Shown one piece after another: positions 42,531-51,520 of a stretch of 64,000 bases of DNA. Position numbers and translations under genes: made by a program. Position 1 is the first letter of the stretch. Every line of letters begins with the position of its first letter. The stretch covers positions 771,193-835,192 of the forward strand of contig NZ_BAABJI010000001.1 in the NCBI RefSeq assembly GCF_039543225.1, read 5' to 3'. The stretch is from Mucilaginibacter defluvii (GTDB lineage: Bacteria; Bacteroidota; Bacteroidia; Sphingobacteriales; Sphingobacteriaceae). Under the pieces are notes generated by a model. It was not told the DNA's origin. It worked only from the letters and a program-made list of their open reading frames with translations, and did not search any database.

Positions 42531-43193
42531 TTACAAATCTTTAAGTAGTTCCAGCTTTTTTTGGTTATACTCTTCCTGCGAGATCAGGCTGTTGTCAAAA
42601 AGCATTTTCAGCTTCTTGAGCTTTTCGGTCAGCTCATCGGGTTTGGCAACCGGTTCTTCCTTAACAGGCTCCGGTACCAGTATAGGTTCGGGAGCAGGGG
42701 CAACCGGGGCTGGTACAGGCGGCTGTATAGCCACATGGCCGGGGTTATCAATATTAACTGAACCTGATTCGGCGCGTTTTTCTTCCAACTCGCGCAGGCG
42801 GCGGGCTTCACGTTCGGCCTCTTTGCGTTCCTGTGAGTACTGATAAAGTTTGCGCGCCTGTACTTTAGGCAGGTAATCAACACCCATTTCGGCACCGTTA
42901 ACCGTTTTTACGGTGAATACCGCGCCAATGATCTCTTCCTTGGTGTATACATCCACAATATCCTTCCAAACAAAATCGATAAACTTTATGGAAAGGCCTA
43001 GGTTAGCGGGGGTAAAAAATAGTACCCGCTTATTGGTAAGCGCGATACAATCAGGAAACAGGTTTACCAGCGGTTTTTTTTGTACGGCTATGTACAATAT
43101 TTCTTCGCCGGTTGTAAGCAGGTCAACCAGGCGCGTATATACTTTTTCAACGGCAGCGGCATCCTGCTGATCGTTAAGATACTTTTCAATCAT
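42531..43193 (-). CDS. PH-like domain protein with coiled coil, Pro-rich linker and SHOCT tail
   Basis: 220 aa. Residues 20-110 ('LLTTGEEILYIAVQKKPLVNLFPDCIALTNKRVLFFTP') look like a bacterial PH domain (YokE/bPH_2 type). A charged coiled coil (about 118-145) and a Pro/Val/Glu-rich linker precede a SHOCT motif ('LKKLKMLFDNSLISQEEYNQKKLELLKDL'). SHOCT motifs oligomerise proteins near membranes. A strong promoter (43217-43246) lies upstream; the retropepsin-like gene follows in the same unit. Confidence 0.8.
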   Translation of the reverse strand: MIEKYLNDQQDAAAVEKVYTRLVDLLTTGEEILYIAVQKKPLVNLFPDCIALTNKRVLFFTPANLGLSIKFIDFVWKDIVDVYTKEEIIGAVFTVKTVNGAEMGVDYLPKVQARKLYQYSQERKEAEREARRLRELEEKRAESGSVNIDNPGHVAIQPPVPAPVAPAPEPILVPEPVKEEPVAKPDELTEKLKKLKMLFDNSLISQEEYNQKKLELLKDL

Positions 43194-43216
43194 AAATTTA
43201 GCTTTGGGCTTTAACG

Positions 43217-43246
43217 CAAAAATAGTAAAATACTAATATGCGCAAA
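43217..43246 (-). promoter_or_regulatory. Promoter of the PH/SHOCT-retropepsin unit
   Basis: -33 TTTG (43246-43243) and -7 TATTTTTG (43224-43217) separated by 18 bp; leader of about 20 nt. Confidence 0.75.
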
Positions 43247-43253
43247 TTAAGTT

Positions 43254-44240
43254 TTAGGCTATCAGTAAATTACAGCCGCGAATGTCCGAATTATCAAAGC
43301 GTCCAAGTATCTCAAAGGAGCCGTCGGCATAAACCTTACCCAAATCCTGCGTGGCAATAAAAGAACAGGAGTTGATATTAGCCAGATCAATAATGTTAAC
43401 GCCGCCCGTTTTGCCCGTTTCCATTAAACTTAACGGGTCATTTGGGTCGCGGGTGATGATGCGCATCCAGGGCGGGCAGTTAAATACACCCTCGCCTTTT
43501 GAATAAGCCTGCGAGAGCAGTTCCGTCATGCCGTATTCCGAATGTATCGCACTAACGCCAAAGCCCTGGCAAAGCGTAGCGTGCAGTTCATCACGGATCA
43601 TTTCCTTACGGCGGCCTTTCATGCCCCCGGTTTCCATCACAATCAGCTCCGGGAAATCTATCGGGTAGAGCTCAATGAAATTGAGCAGGGCAAAGGTTAC
43701 GCCTAATAATAATGTTGGCCTTTTAAGCTCCTGCTGTTTTTTAAGCTGATGAAACAGGTCGGCATGATTGTACAGGTAAAAACCGCTGTCGGGATTGTTT
43801 GATTGTTTGATCAGATCCTCAGCCATATAAATAAGCGATGAACCTTCTCGCTCCAGGTAGGAGGGCAGCAGGGCCAGTACCGTATAATTCTTTATATCGC
43901 CATAAAATAAACCAAATGCCTTGCGAAAACTCTCCACATACCAGCTTACATCGGCAACATGGTGGCAGCTGGTAATTATGCCGGTAGTGCCCGAACTGGT
44001 AAAGGTAACCTCAATATCATCGTGCGAGGTAACTACCGCCTGCGATTTAAAGAACTCCACCGGCAAAAACGGAATGCTGCTAACCTTGTTTACCGAAGCT
44101 GCATCAACATTTAATCCGCTTAAAAACTCCTTGTAAACAATGTTATGCTCAGCCTGGTAACTGAACACATCAATTACGGCGCGGTTAAACTCAGCATCAT
44201 TGTTGATAGAAAATATTTGTTCTTTACCGGGTTTGTTCAT
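43254..44240 (-). CDS. LuxE/acyl-protein synthetase-like acyl-activating protein
   Basis: 328 aa from ATG 44240. 'VTFTSSGTTGIITSCHH' (near residues 82-98) is the adenylate-forming phosphate-binding loop, followed by 'GMTELLSQAYSKGEGVFNCPPWMRIITRD' and 'GRFDNSDIRGCN', the LuxE/PaaK pattern. LuxE-like enzymes activate fatty acids as acyl-AMP. No lux or fatty-acid reductase genes are near, so substrate and partner are unknown. The frame opens 10 codons earlier, but the promoter (44246-44275) sits there. Confidence 0.78.
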   Translation of the reverse strand: MNKPGKEQIFSINNDAEFNRAVIDVFSYQAEHNIVYKEFLSGLNVDAASVNKVSSIPFLPVEFFKSQAVVTSHDDIEVTFTSSGTTGIITSCHHVADVSWYVESFRKAFGLFYGDIKNYTVLALLPSYLEREGSSLIYMAEDLIKQSNNPDSGFYLYNHADLFHQLKKQQELKRPTLLLGVTFALLNFIELYPIDFPELIVMETGGMKGRRKEMIRDELHATLCQGFGVSAIHSEYGMTELLSQAYSKGEGVFNCPPWMRIITRDPNDPLSLMETGKTGGVNIIDLANINSCSFIATQDLGKVYADGSFEILGRFDNSDIRGCNLLIA

Positions 44241-44245
44241 CACTG

Positions 44246-44275
44246 CAAAGATAATTAAATGCCCGGCCATGCAAA
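44246..44275 (-). promoter_or_regulatory. Promoter of the LuxE-like gene
   Basis: -33 TTTG (44275-44272) and -7 TATCTTTG (44253-44246), 18 bp apart. The -7 box ends 5 bp before ATG 44240, so the transcript is leaderless or nearly so. Confidence 0.75.
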
Positions 44276-44397
44276 TTTAACGCCTGCCCGGCCTATCATA
44301 ATAAAGTAAAATGCGCGTTTAGGTAAACAAGCGTTATGCTTGTTGGTTGTAATATTGCAGCTAAATACTTAGACGATACCAAACATTTAAAGAGCTT

Positions 44398-45069
44398 ATG
44401 AAAACGTTAAAATTCTTAAAACTCCCGCTTTTGTTAAGCGTGTTTTTTATACTGACTTCGGCCGCTGACGCAGGCAAGGAAACTGAAAGAATAAACAAAT
44501 CAACCGAGGTGCTTACGGCATTTACCAAGATGAAAGAGAGCATACCGCACGAATTGTTGCAGGAATACCAGGGCCTTGTTGTAATACCCAAGTTGATTAA
44601 CGCGGGCTTTGGCATTGGAGGTAAACGCGGCAAAGGCGTGGCCATGGTAAAACTGGCCGACGGTAGCTGGAGCGACCCGGTATTTATAACCATGACCGGC
44701 GGTAGCATCGGTTTCCAGATTGGTGTTCAATCGGTGGATCTGGTGCTGGTGTTTAAAAGCAAAGGCGTGCTAACCAAGGTTAAAAACGGCGACTTTACCA
44801 TCGGTGGTGATGTGTCGGCAACGGCTGGTCCGGTTGGCCGCAGTTCGAGCGCCAGTACCGATCATGAGTTGGATGCCGAGATCTACTCTTACTCACGTAG
44901 TAAAGGATTGTTTGCCGGTATCAGCATTAATGGTTCAAACCTGGCAATAGACAAAACATCCATCGCTAATTTTTACGGCGCTAATGCTACCTCGCAGGAT
45001 ATATTCGCTTCATCAAAAAACAGCACAGAAGCGGTAAAAACCTTAAAAGCAACGTTGGCTAAAATGTAA
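44398..45069 (+). CDS. SYLF-domain (YSC84-like) lipid-binding protein
   Basis: 223 aa. Signal peptide 'LPLLLSVFFILTSAADA', then the SYLF domain: 'STEVLTAFTKMKESIPHELLQEYQGLVVIPKL', 'AGFGIGGKRGKGVAMVKLADGSWSDPVFITMTGGSIGFQIGVQSVDLVLVF'. SYLF proteins bind phosphoinositide-like lipids in eukaryotes; bacterial ones are envelope proteins of unknown role. A terminator follows the stop. Confidence 0.9.
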   Translation: MKTLKFLKLPLLLSVFFILTSAADAGKETERINKSTEVLTAFTKMKESIPHELLQEYQGLVVIPKLINAGFGIGGKRGKGVAMVKLADGSWSDPVFITMTGGSIGFQIGVQSVDLVLVFKSKGVLTKVKNGDFTIGGDVSATAGPVGRSSSASTDHELDAEIYSYSRSKGLFAGISINGSNLAIDKTSIANFYGANATSQDIFASSKNSTEAVKTLKATLAKM

Positions 45070-45090
45070 ATTATATAACAGGTTATTTTA

Positions 45091-45118
45091 GAGCCGGACT
45101 GAGAAGTCCGGCTTTTTA
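45091..45118 (+). terminator. Terminator after the SYLF gene
   Basis: AGCCGGACT / AGTCCGGCT stem with loop gaga, then TTTTT. It overlaps the last codons of the convergent DUF1345 gene. Confidence 0.88.
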
Positions 45119-45802
45119 GTTTGATATGAGGCTCGAAACAATATTGATGCTTAGCGCAACAATGGCGGTATTAAAAACAAAGGACACGAGGCTATGTACC
45201 AGCGCAAGCCGACGTATGCGGCGCGAGGATATTTCCACATCGGAGACCTGGAAAGTCATGCCAATAACAAAGGAGAAATACACAAAGTCCAGGTAATCGG
45301 GTTGTGATTCATCAGGAAATTGCAGGCCACGGTTGGTGGCGTGCAGTTGTGTATCATAATAAATATGTGCGTAGCGTAACGTAAAAATGGTATGCACCAG
45401 CCACCAGGATGTTATTACCGCGCCTAACGAAAGAAACACATGGGCCGCTATTTCATCATCGGTGTGCCATTTGGTTGATTTTAGCAGAATGTATATAGCG
45501 GCCAGACTGATGATGGCCGAGCACAAAACGATGATGAAGATCAATGTACGGCTCGAATCTTCAATGCTCGCTATCTTTCGTATCTCTCGCGGGTGAGCGC
45601 CGAATATCACTATCCAGTCCAAAATAATAATGCTGGCGGCAAAGCCGATCCAGGTAGTAAGTATAGTTGCCGGTACTGATTTATTATGGAAGATAAAATA
45701 CGTTCCGCCTGCTACCAATAGCGCGAAAAGGATACGGTAATGCGCGTCGATCCGCAGAAAGAAGCCTTTAGGTTTATGCAATTTGGGGTTGATACCGCTC
45801 AT
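45116..45802 (-). CDS. DUF1345 membrane protein
   Basis: 228 aa with about six membrane helices. 'HVFLSLGAVITSWWLVHTIFTLRYAHIYY' and 'YLDFVYFSFVIGMTFQVSDVEISSRRIRRLALVHSLVSFVFNTAIVALSINI' are the DUF1345 core, where the second stretch resembles an ion-channel pore region. Function unknown. Its 3' end overlaps the SYLF terminator. Confidence 0.88.
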   Translation of the reverse strand: MSGINPKLHKPKGFFLRIDAHYRILFALLVAGGTYFIFHNKSVPATILTTWIGFAASIIILDWIVIFGAHPREIRKIASIEDSSRTLIFIIVLCSAIISLAAIYILLKSTKWHTDDEIAAHVFLSLGAVITSWWLVHTIFTLRYAHIYYDTQLHATNRGLQFPDESQPDYLDFVYFSFVIGMTFQVSDVEISSRRIRRLALVHSLVSFVFNTAIVALSINIVSSLISN

Positions 45803-45854
45803 GTATCAAATATGAATAAACGCCGGTAAATAATACAGTTGCCGGCAACGAATT

Positions 45855-46097
45855 TTAGTCGCCGATGATTTCGGCAACACGACCAACCTGCCCATCCTCT
45901 AACCTTACTTTTATACCGCGCGAATGATAGGCCGCGCTGGTGAGCAGTTTTTCAACAATGCCGCGGGTGCGTTTGCCGCTGCGCTGATCTTTTTTCAGGA
46001 TGATATCAACCTCAAGGCCGGGGTAAATATCCTCGCGGCGCTGGCCGTTATTGCCGCCGCCTTCGCTGGTGAGCCTGAATGTGGGTATGCCTGCCAT
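45855..46097 (-). CDS. ywbE: YwbE family protein
   Basis: 80 aa. 'NGQRREDIYPGLEVDIILKKDQRSGKRTRGIVEKLLTSAAYHSRGIKVRLEDGQVGRV' is the YwbE signature, a small basic beta-rich protein whose function is not known. An upstream ATG at 46133 would overlap the SMR gene by 32 bp; the ATG at 46097 gives a 4-bp gap and is preferred. Last gene of the argH operon. Confidence 0.88.
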   Translation of the reverse strand: MAGIPTFRLTSEGGGNNGQRREDIYPGLEVDIILKKDQRSGKRTRGIVEKLLTSAAYHSRGIKVRLEDGQVGRVAEIIGD

Positions 46098-46101
46098 AAT
46101 A

Positions 46102-46431
46102 TTAATGTGAGGATACAAATTTAAGCCCAACAATTGAACTTATCAGCGTGGCGATAAAAAATAAACGCCAGAAGCTGGCCGGCTCTTTAAAAAACAGGAT
46201 ACCTATAATTACCGTGCCTACCGCGCCAATGCCCGTCCATACGGCGTAGGCTGTGCCCAGCGGCAGCGTTTGGGTAGCTTTGTATAGCAGGATCATGCTC
46301 ACAGTTAAAAAAAACAAAAAGCCGCCGATCCACGACCAATACAGGCTGCCCGAAGCTTCTTTGGCTTTACCCAAACAGGTGGTAAAGCCAACCTCGCAAA
46401 GGCCGGCTAAAATGAGTATAAACCAGTTCAT
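46102..46431 (-). CDS. SMR-family efflux protein (SugE/Gdx-like)
   Basis: 109 aa, four membrane helices. 'FILILAGLCEVGFTTCL' has the conserved Glu near residue 13, and 'LPLGTAYAVWTGIGAVGTVIIGILFFKEPAS' is the SMR signature. The SugE/Gdx subgroup exports guanidinium or quaternary ammonium ions as a dimer. It sits 2 bp after argH. Guanidine efflux beside an arginine gene is suggestive but not proven. Confidence 0.85.
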   Translation of the reverse strand: MNWFILILAGLCEVGFTTCLGKAKEASGSLYWSWIGGFLFFLTVSMILLYKATQTLPLGTAYAVWTGIGAVGTVIIGILFFKEPASFWRLFFIATLISSIVGLKFVSSH

Positions 46432-46433
46432 CG

Positions 46434-47768
46434 TTATCGTATTAAACCCGCTACCGCCTGCTCAACTTTATCAAAATTAAAGCTTGATAATAATTCATTG
46501 AACGCCGCGCTGATGTGCTCATTGCCGAGGTTGCCAATGCTACCTTCGTGAGTATGATTTACTGTTTTTTCGGGGTTAAAGTTACCTTGCTCAATAGCTA
46601 AACCTACCTGCTTGTAAGCATCACGGAAAGGTACGCCGCTTAATACCTGTTTATTCACTTCTTCTACGCTGAAGAGGTAGGTGTACTTGGCATCATCCAG
46701 AATATTGGTTTTTACCTCGATGTTTTGCAGCATAAAGGTGGCCATGTGCAGGCAATTTTTTAGTTCCGTAAAGGCCGGGAACAATAGCTCTTTTAGCAGT
46801 TGCAGTTCGCGGTGATAGCCTGATGGCAGGTTGGTGGTCATCATGGCTACATCATTGGGCAGGGCTTGCAGGCGGTTACATTTACCGCGCATAATTTCCC
46901 ATACATCCGGATTTTTTTTATGCGGCATTATGCTGCTGCCGGTGGTCAGGTTTTCCGGGTAGCTTACAAAGGCGAAGTTCTGGCTGAGGTACAGGCATTG
47001 GTCCATTGCCATTTTAGCCAGCGTTGCCGCTATGGATGATAGCGCCTGTGCGATAATGCGCTCGGTTTTACCCCGGCCCATTTGTGCGTAAACTACGTTA
47101 TAGTTAAGGCGATCAAACCCCAGCAACTGGGTGGTAAGCGTGCGGTTAAGCGGGAACGATGAACCATAACCCGCCGCCGAACCTAATGGATTTTTATTGG
47201 TGATCTTGTAAGCGGCCAGCACCAGTTCCAGGTCATCGGCCAGGCTTTCGGCATAAGCGCCAAACCACAGGCCGAACGATGACGGCATAGCCACCTGCAA
47301 ATGGGTATAACCAGGCAGTAAAACATCCTTATGCTTTTCGCTCAATGCTATTAATTGCTTGAACAAACTTTCGGTTTCAGTAACCACCTGCTGTAACTCA
47401 TGGCGAAAAAATAATTTCAGGTCAACCAGTACCTGGTCGTTACGTGAACGGCCGCTGTGAATTTTTTTGCCGGCCTCGCCAATGCGGCGGGTAAGCAGCA
47501 GTTCTACCTGCGAGTGTACATCCTCAACATGGTCCTCTATTACAAAATCGCCGTTGGCAATCTCTTTATAGATGTTTTTCAGCTCGCCCTGTACCAGCTT
47601 AAGATCCTCAGCACTCATCAGGTTGATGCTTTGCAGCATGCGCGTATGCGCCAGCGAACCTAATACATCAAAAGCGGCCATCTGGCGGTCAAACTCGCGG
47701 TCGCGGCCTACGGTAAAATCTTCTACTAACTGGTTAACGTTGGTGGTTTTTTGCCAAAGTTTGCTCAT
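46434..47768 (-). CDS. argH: Argininosuccinate lyase
   Basis: 444 aa. The fumarase/lyase signature 'GSSIMPHKKNPDVWE' and 'IHSGRSRNDQVLVDLKL', 'LPGYTHLQVAMPSSFGLW' identify ArgH, which splits argininosuccinate into arginine and fumarate, the last step of arginine synthesis. First gene of an operon with the SMR and ywbE genes. A near-consensus -7 box (CATATTTG) lies just upstream of the ATG. Confidence 0.95.
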   Translation of the reverse strand: MSKLWQKTTNVNQLVEDFTVGRDREFDRQMAAFDVLGSLAHTRMLQSINLMSAEDLKLVQGELKNIYKEIANGDFVIEDHVEDVHSQVELLLTRRIGEAGKKIHSGRSRNDQVLVDLKLFFRHELQQVVTETESLFKQLIALSEKHKDVLLPGYTHLQVAMPSSFGLWFGAYAESLADDLELVLAAYKITNKNPLGSAAGYGSSFPLNRTLTTQLLGFDRLNYNVVYAQMGRGKTERIIAQALSSIAATLAKMAMDQCLYLSQNFAFVSYPENLTTGSSIMPHKKNPDVWEIMRGKCNRLQALPNDVAMMTTNLPSGYHRELQLLKELLFPAFTELKNCLHMATFMLQNIEVKTNILDDAKYTYLFSVEEVNKQVLSGVPFRDAYKQVGLAIEQGNFNPEKTVNHTHEGSIGNLGNEHISAAFNELLSSFNFDKVEQAVAGLIR

Positions 47769-47800
47769 GCTGCAAATATGGTAATTTATAGGGAATGTAT

Positions 47801-47834
47801 ACCCCTCCTAAATCGTCCCCAAGGGGGAGGACTT
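47801..47834. repeat. Short G/C-palindromic extragenic repeat, copy 4
   Basis: ACCCCTCCTAAATCGTCCCC followed by AAGGGGGAGGAC, upstream of argH. Confidence 0.55.
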
Positions 47835-47867
47835 AAAAAAATCTTATTAGGTCAAAGTATTAAAATG

Positions 47868-47900
47868 CTCCCTCTCCTTTAGGAGAGGGATGGGGTGAGG
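47868..47900. repeat. Short G/C-palindromic extragenic repeat, copy 5
   Basis: CTCCCTCTCC / GGAGAGGGA hairpin with tail TGGGGTGAGG. It contains the stop codon and the last six codons of the amine oxidase gene. Confidence 0.65.
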
Positions 47901-49195
47901 TTTATGCGCTCTACCACATTTTTCCCACTGCTTAGCGCCGCCTCAACGGTGCCCATGGCGGTACCGTCGTACAGGTATTCGCCGCAAAAATACAGGGTGT
48001 CATCAACCGGTTGATCGAGTATCTTTCGCGCCTTGTCGCTGCCAACCATGTCATAAGCGTATGATCCGAGGGTGAAAGGGTCGGCGGTCCAGTTGGCAAT
48101 GTTCCAGGCTATCAGTTTGCTTTTTAATACTTGGGGCGCAATCTTAAAGATATGGCTTAATGATGTTAGGGCGAGTTGCAGCATATCATCATTGCTTGCA
48201 TCCTTTTTATCAAACGCTGCCGGGCCTCCCAGCCAGCCCGTAAGTACCGGCGTAGCATTTGGGGCTTGCGTCCACCAGGTAGGTACAGCTTCGTTGCTCA
48301 GCAAAAATCCCATGGTTTTCAGATTGGCGCCTGCCAATCGAGCCACCACTTCACTATGCCAAAAAGCTTCATCAAACTCAAGCAGTATTTTTATAATAGC
48401 GCCAAATCCTATATCTCGTATAGCATCTAAATGGGCGGGAATACCCGGATTGAACCTTACCGCACTCGATGCCGACGCAGGCGCTTTTAAAACACCCAGC
48501 GGCAGCGCAATGATAGCTTTCTCTGCTGAATAATGATTTCCATCAGCGCATATCGCCGTAACATTGCCCGCCTGCCAACGTAATTCCTTAACTAAGGTGT
48601 TTAACACAATGCTGCTCCCAGCCGACTTGCATGCATCTGCCAGGTATTTTATCATGCGGCAATAACCCTGTGCAACACGGTATTGGTCATCCTCTTCGTT
48701 AGTCCACTCGTTGCCAAGGGCTTTGGCGCTGGCCAGGGCAGGGTCGGCAGTATCATAGCCGGATACAAAACGAATGGCACTTTTACGCAGATCGGCATAA
48801 CGCTCACTGGCAAAGTGTTTATTCAGAAACTCGAGCAGGGGCATATCGTTGTCAAGCTCATTTAATTTATCCAGCATTTCGTCCCAGCCCGCGGTTATCT
48901 CGTCATTTTGCGAAAAGCGGCCGTTATCATACCGCCACATCTCAAACCCGGCTTGCCGGTATTTTAAACCGGCTTCATCCAGTAATTGAAGGGTTACGGG
49001 CAGGTTGCCATGCACAAACTCAGCGCCTAATTCGGCCTGCTGAAAAAACAGTTCGTTATAAATGGTTTGAATACGCCCACCCGTGCGGTTGCGCGCCTCG
49101 AGCACGGTTACCGTTTTGCCGGCTTTAGTTAATTGATAAGCCGCCATTAAACCTGATGCACCGGCGCCAATAATCAGTACGTCTGTTTTTTTCAT
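47879..49195 (-). CDS. Flavin-dependent amine oxidase
   Basis: 438 aa. FAD-binding 'DVLIIGAGASGLMAAYQLTKAGKTVTVLEARNRTGGRIQT' at the N-terminus and 'FCGEYLYDGTAMGTVEAALSSG' near the C-terminus are the monoamine-oxidase/phytoene-desaturase family ends. The substrate could be a polyamine, an amino acid or a carotenoid precursor; the sequence does not decide. The last residues (LTPSLS) are encoded inside a dispersed repeat. Confidence 0.85.
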   Translation of the reverse strand: MKKTDVLIIGAGASGLMAAYQLTKAGKTVTVLEARNRTGGRIQTIYNELFFQQAELGAEFVHGNLPVTLQLLDEAGLKYRQAGFEMWRYDNGRFSQNDEITAGWDEMLDKLNELDNDMPLLEFLNKHFASERYADLRKSAIRFVSGYDTADPALASAKALGNEWTNEEDDQYRVAQGYCRMIKYLADACKSAGSSIVLNTLVKELRWQAGNVTAICADGNHYSAEKAIIALPLGVLKAPASASSAVRFNPGIPAHLDAIRDIGFGAIIKILLEFDEAFWHSEVVARLAGANLKTMGFLLSNEAVPTWWTQAPNATPVLTGWLGGPAAFDKKDASNDDMLQLALTSLSHIFKIAPQVLKSKLIAWNIANWTADPFTLGSYAYDMVGSDKARKILDQPVDDTLYFCGEYLYDGTAMGTVEAALSSGKNVVERINLTPSLS

Positions 49196-49288
49196 AAGGT
49201 GAAGAGATCGAGGCCAATAAACAAAACCTCTTTACTAACAACAATCATAACGCCTATGGGTTGTTACAGTTGATAAATAATTATGCAA

Positions 49289-50023
49289 ATGCCCGAAGGC
49301 CCAACCATCATCATCGCCAAAAATAACCTGCAAAAATTCATAAACAAGCGGGTTATGGCAGCACAAGGTTATACCCCTGCGTTTGAGCCTGCTATACTGG
49401 AGGGTAAGGTGCTTACCGATATTAAATCCTGGGGAAAGCACCTGCTGTTATGTTTTGGTAAGATTACCGTACGCGTGCATTTTATGCTGTTTGGCTCCTA
49501 TAAAATTGATGAGCGCGGTAAAAATAACGCCGTGTTGCAACTGGAGTTCACCAATGGCACGCTATACTTCTATGTAGCCAAATTGCTTTTGATTGAGGAT
49601 GACCTTGACAAGATATATGACTGGCAGGCCGATATCATGAATGATGATTTTAATCCTGATAAAGTCATTGAAAAAATAAAAGCCAAACCCAACCGTATGA
49701 TCTGCGATGTGCTGATGGATCAGCAGGTATTTTCGGGCGTGGGCAATATCATCAAGAACGAGGCGCTGTTCCGCTCAAAGGTACATCCGGAAAGTATAGC
49801 CGGTTCCATTCCCGCTGCTAAGCTAAAGCAGTTAATCAACCAAACGGTGACTTACACCTTTGAGTTTCTCGACCAAAAACAAGCCGGAACGTTGAGCCGC
49901 AACTGGCAAGCCTATGAGCAGGATGAATGCCCGCGCAACCAGGTGCCCTTTATAAAGCAGGAACTGGGCAAAACCAAACGCTGGTGCTATTATTGCAACA
50001 AATGCCAGAAGCTGTATAAATAG
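49289..50023 (+). CDS. Second Fpg/Nei-family DNA glycosylase (endonuclease VIII-like)
   Basis: 244 aa. The reading frame opens at ATG 49283, but the catalytic Pro must be residue 2, so MPEGPT starting at 49289 is the true start. 'VLMDQQVFSGVGNIIKNEALF' is the H2TH region. The C-terminus has Cys in 'DECPRNQ' and 'RWCYYCNKC', a variant zinc finger, unlike the zinc-less paralog at 5409. It would remove oxidised pyrimidines and cleave the abasic site. The beta-lactamase-like gene ends 5 bp away, convergent. Confidence 0.87.
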   Translation: MPEGPTIIIAKNNLQKFINKRVMAAQGYTPAFEPAILEGKVLTDIKSWGKHLLLCFGKITVRVHFMLFGSYKIDERGKNNAVLQLEFTNGTLYFYVAKLLLIEDDLDKIYDWQADIMNDDFNPDKVIEKIKAKPNRMICDVLMDQQVFSGVGNIIKNEALFRSKVHPESIAGSIPAAKLKQLINQTVTYTFEFLDQKQAGTLSRNWQAYEQDECPRNQVPFIKQELGKTKRWCYYCNKCQKLYK

Positions 50024-50027
50024 GCGT

Positions 50028-51347
50028 TTATTCTTTTTTAAATATGGTGCCCCTGCTGCCCTGTTCAATGTTCAGCTCGCCTTTCGCGGTATCAAAGGTA
50101 ATCACGATGCCTGCCGGATCGAAGCCGAATTTATCCGTGCCGATAGGTTCCAGCGGGAAATCGCTTTGGCCGGTTGCCTGCGCGGTAAGTACGCCATCCT
50201 TTTTTGCGATGGTGATTTTCATGGCGGCCTGTACTATACCATAAATGCCGGTATACTTTGTCAGTTCAGCATCCGTCAGTTTTACATTGCTGAATACGGG
50301 TAGCTGGTAAGCTTGCCCAAAGTAAATTTTCAAACTCGCCAAAAGCAGGTTGTCAACAGAAAATGTTCCGCCGTTACTGCAAATAGCTACGGTAAACTTT
50401 TCATCCGGAAAATAAACCAAGGCTGAATTGAAGGCATCGATGCTGCCGTTATGGCCAAAGGCAGTTTTATTATCAAAGCGGTAAGCAAACATGCCAGAGC
50501 CGAAGTTGCCATTAAGTCTTTTCATTACCTTCAGGCTGCTATCGCTAACCAGTTTGCCGTTAAATAATCCCTCTATAAAACGGGTGAGCTCGGCGGGTGT
50601 GGAAACAATGGCGCCTGCACCGCCCGGTATGCTCATATCGGTAGCGGTTTCCGGTTGCCATCCGTTGCGGTATTTAAAAGACTGCGCTTCGCCTTTCTTT
50701 GTATTAATGGCACCGCCAGCATAGGTTTTATCAAGGCCGAGTTTACCGGTTATACGTTCTTTTATCAGCTGTGCGTAGCTTTTGCCGGTAACTTTTTGCG
50801 CTATAAAACCCAGCAGCACATAGTTGGTGTTGCTATAAGCTGATTTCGTATCCGGATCAAACGCTTTTGGTAATTTTTCGAACCGGGCAATCTGCTGCTG
50901 CTCTGTTTGCGTTTGTTTATAGTAGGTAAGGTAAGTACTATCATTAGTAAAGTTGAACAGACCGCTGCGGTGCTTTAACATCAGGCCGATGGTTGTTTTA
51001 TCCGCCCCGGGTATTTTAGGGTACCATTTAGATAATGGATCGTTCAACTGAAGTTTACCTTCATCAATCAATTGAAAAACGAGGGTAGCCGTAAACATTT
51101 TACTGATAGAGCCAATACGGTATTTGGTTTCTACAGTAGCCGGCATATCGGTTGCCGCAATGCCGGTAGCTTTTTGATAGATCACTTTGCCGTTTTGGGA
51201 GATGGCCACACTTGCCATTCTGCGGTTGTTTGTTGCCAACACCTCCAGCAGGTTATCGAGCTTCGCTTTATTAAAGGTGTTTTGTGCGAACGCGTTTATG
51301 GTTAACGTGATAATGCATGTTAAGGCCAGTAGTGTTTTCTTCATCAT
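50028..51347 (-). CDS. Secreted class C beta-lactamase-like serine hydrolase
   Basis: 439 aa. Signal peptide 'LLALTCIITLTINAFAQ'. Catalytic 'YRIGSISKMFT' gives the S-x-x-K (Ser near residue 82), 'YSNTNY' the Tyr, and 'FGHNGSID' the His-x-Gly motif. A C-terminal beta-sandwich follows. This is the D-aminopeptidase/esterase branch rather than a proven antibiotic-resistance enzyme. Two in-frame ATGs (51347, 51344) are equivalent. Confidence 0.85.
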   Translation of the reverse strand: MMKKTLLALTCIITLTINAFAQNTFNKAKLDNLLEVLATNNRRMASVAISQNGKVIYQKATGIAATDMPATVETKYRIGSISKMFTATLVFQLIDEGKLQLNDPLSKWYPKIPGADKTTIGLMLKHRSGLFNFTNDSTYLTYYKQTQTEQQQIARFEKLPKAFDPDTKSAYSNTNYVLLGFIAQKVTGKSYAQLIKERITGKLGLDKTYAGGAINTKKGEAQSFKYRNGWQPETATDMSIPGGAGAIVSTPAELTRFIEGLFNGKLVSDSSLKVMKRLNGNFGSGMFAYRFDNKTAFGHNGSIDAFNSALVYFPDEKFTVAICSNGGTFSVDNLLLASLKIYFGQAYQLPVFSNVKLTDAELTKYTGIYGIVQAAMKITIAKKDGVLTAQATGQSDFPLEPIGTDKFGFDPAGIVITFDTAKGELNIEQGSRGTIFKKE

Positions 51348-51489
51348 GTGATAATTTTCAGTTATGAGACTACATGGCCGCGAGATAAGTTACAGCCTGT
51401 TAGGCAAAAGTTTTATATGCCGAATTTTTATACCGGTTTCTAACAAATTTTAAAAACTACCGTCAAATAAGTTGTTAACTAATTAACTT

Positions 51490-51497
51490 TATATTTG
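51490..51497 (+). promoter_or_regulatory. -7 box of ftsK
   Basis: TATATTTG 23 bp before the ftsK start. A TTG at 51472-51474 is spaced only 15 bp, so the -33 box is uncertain. Confidence 0.5.
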
Positions 51498-51520
51498 AAG
51501 ATTATTATAGGATATCGCAG

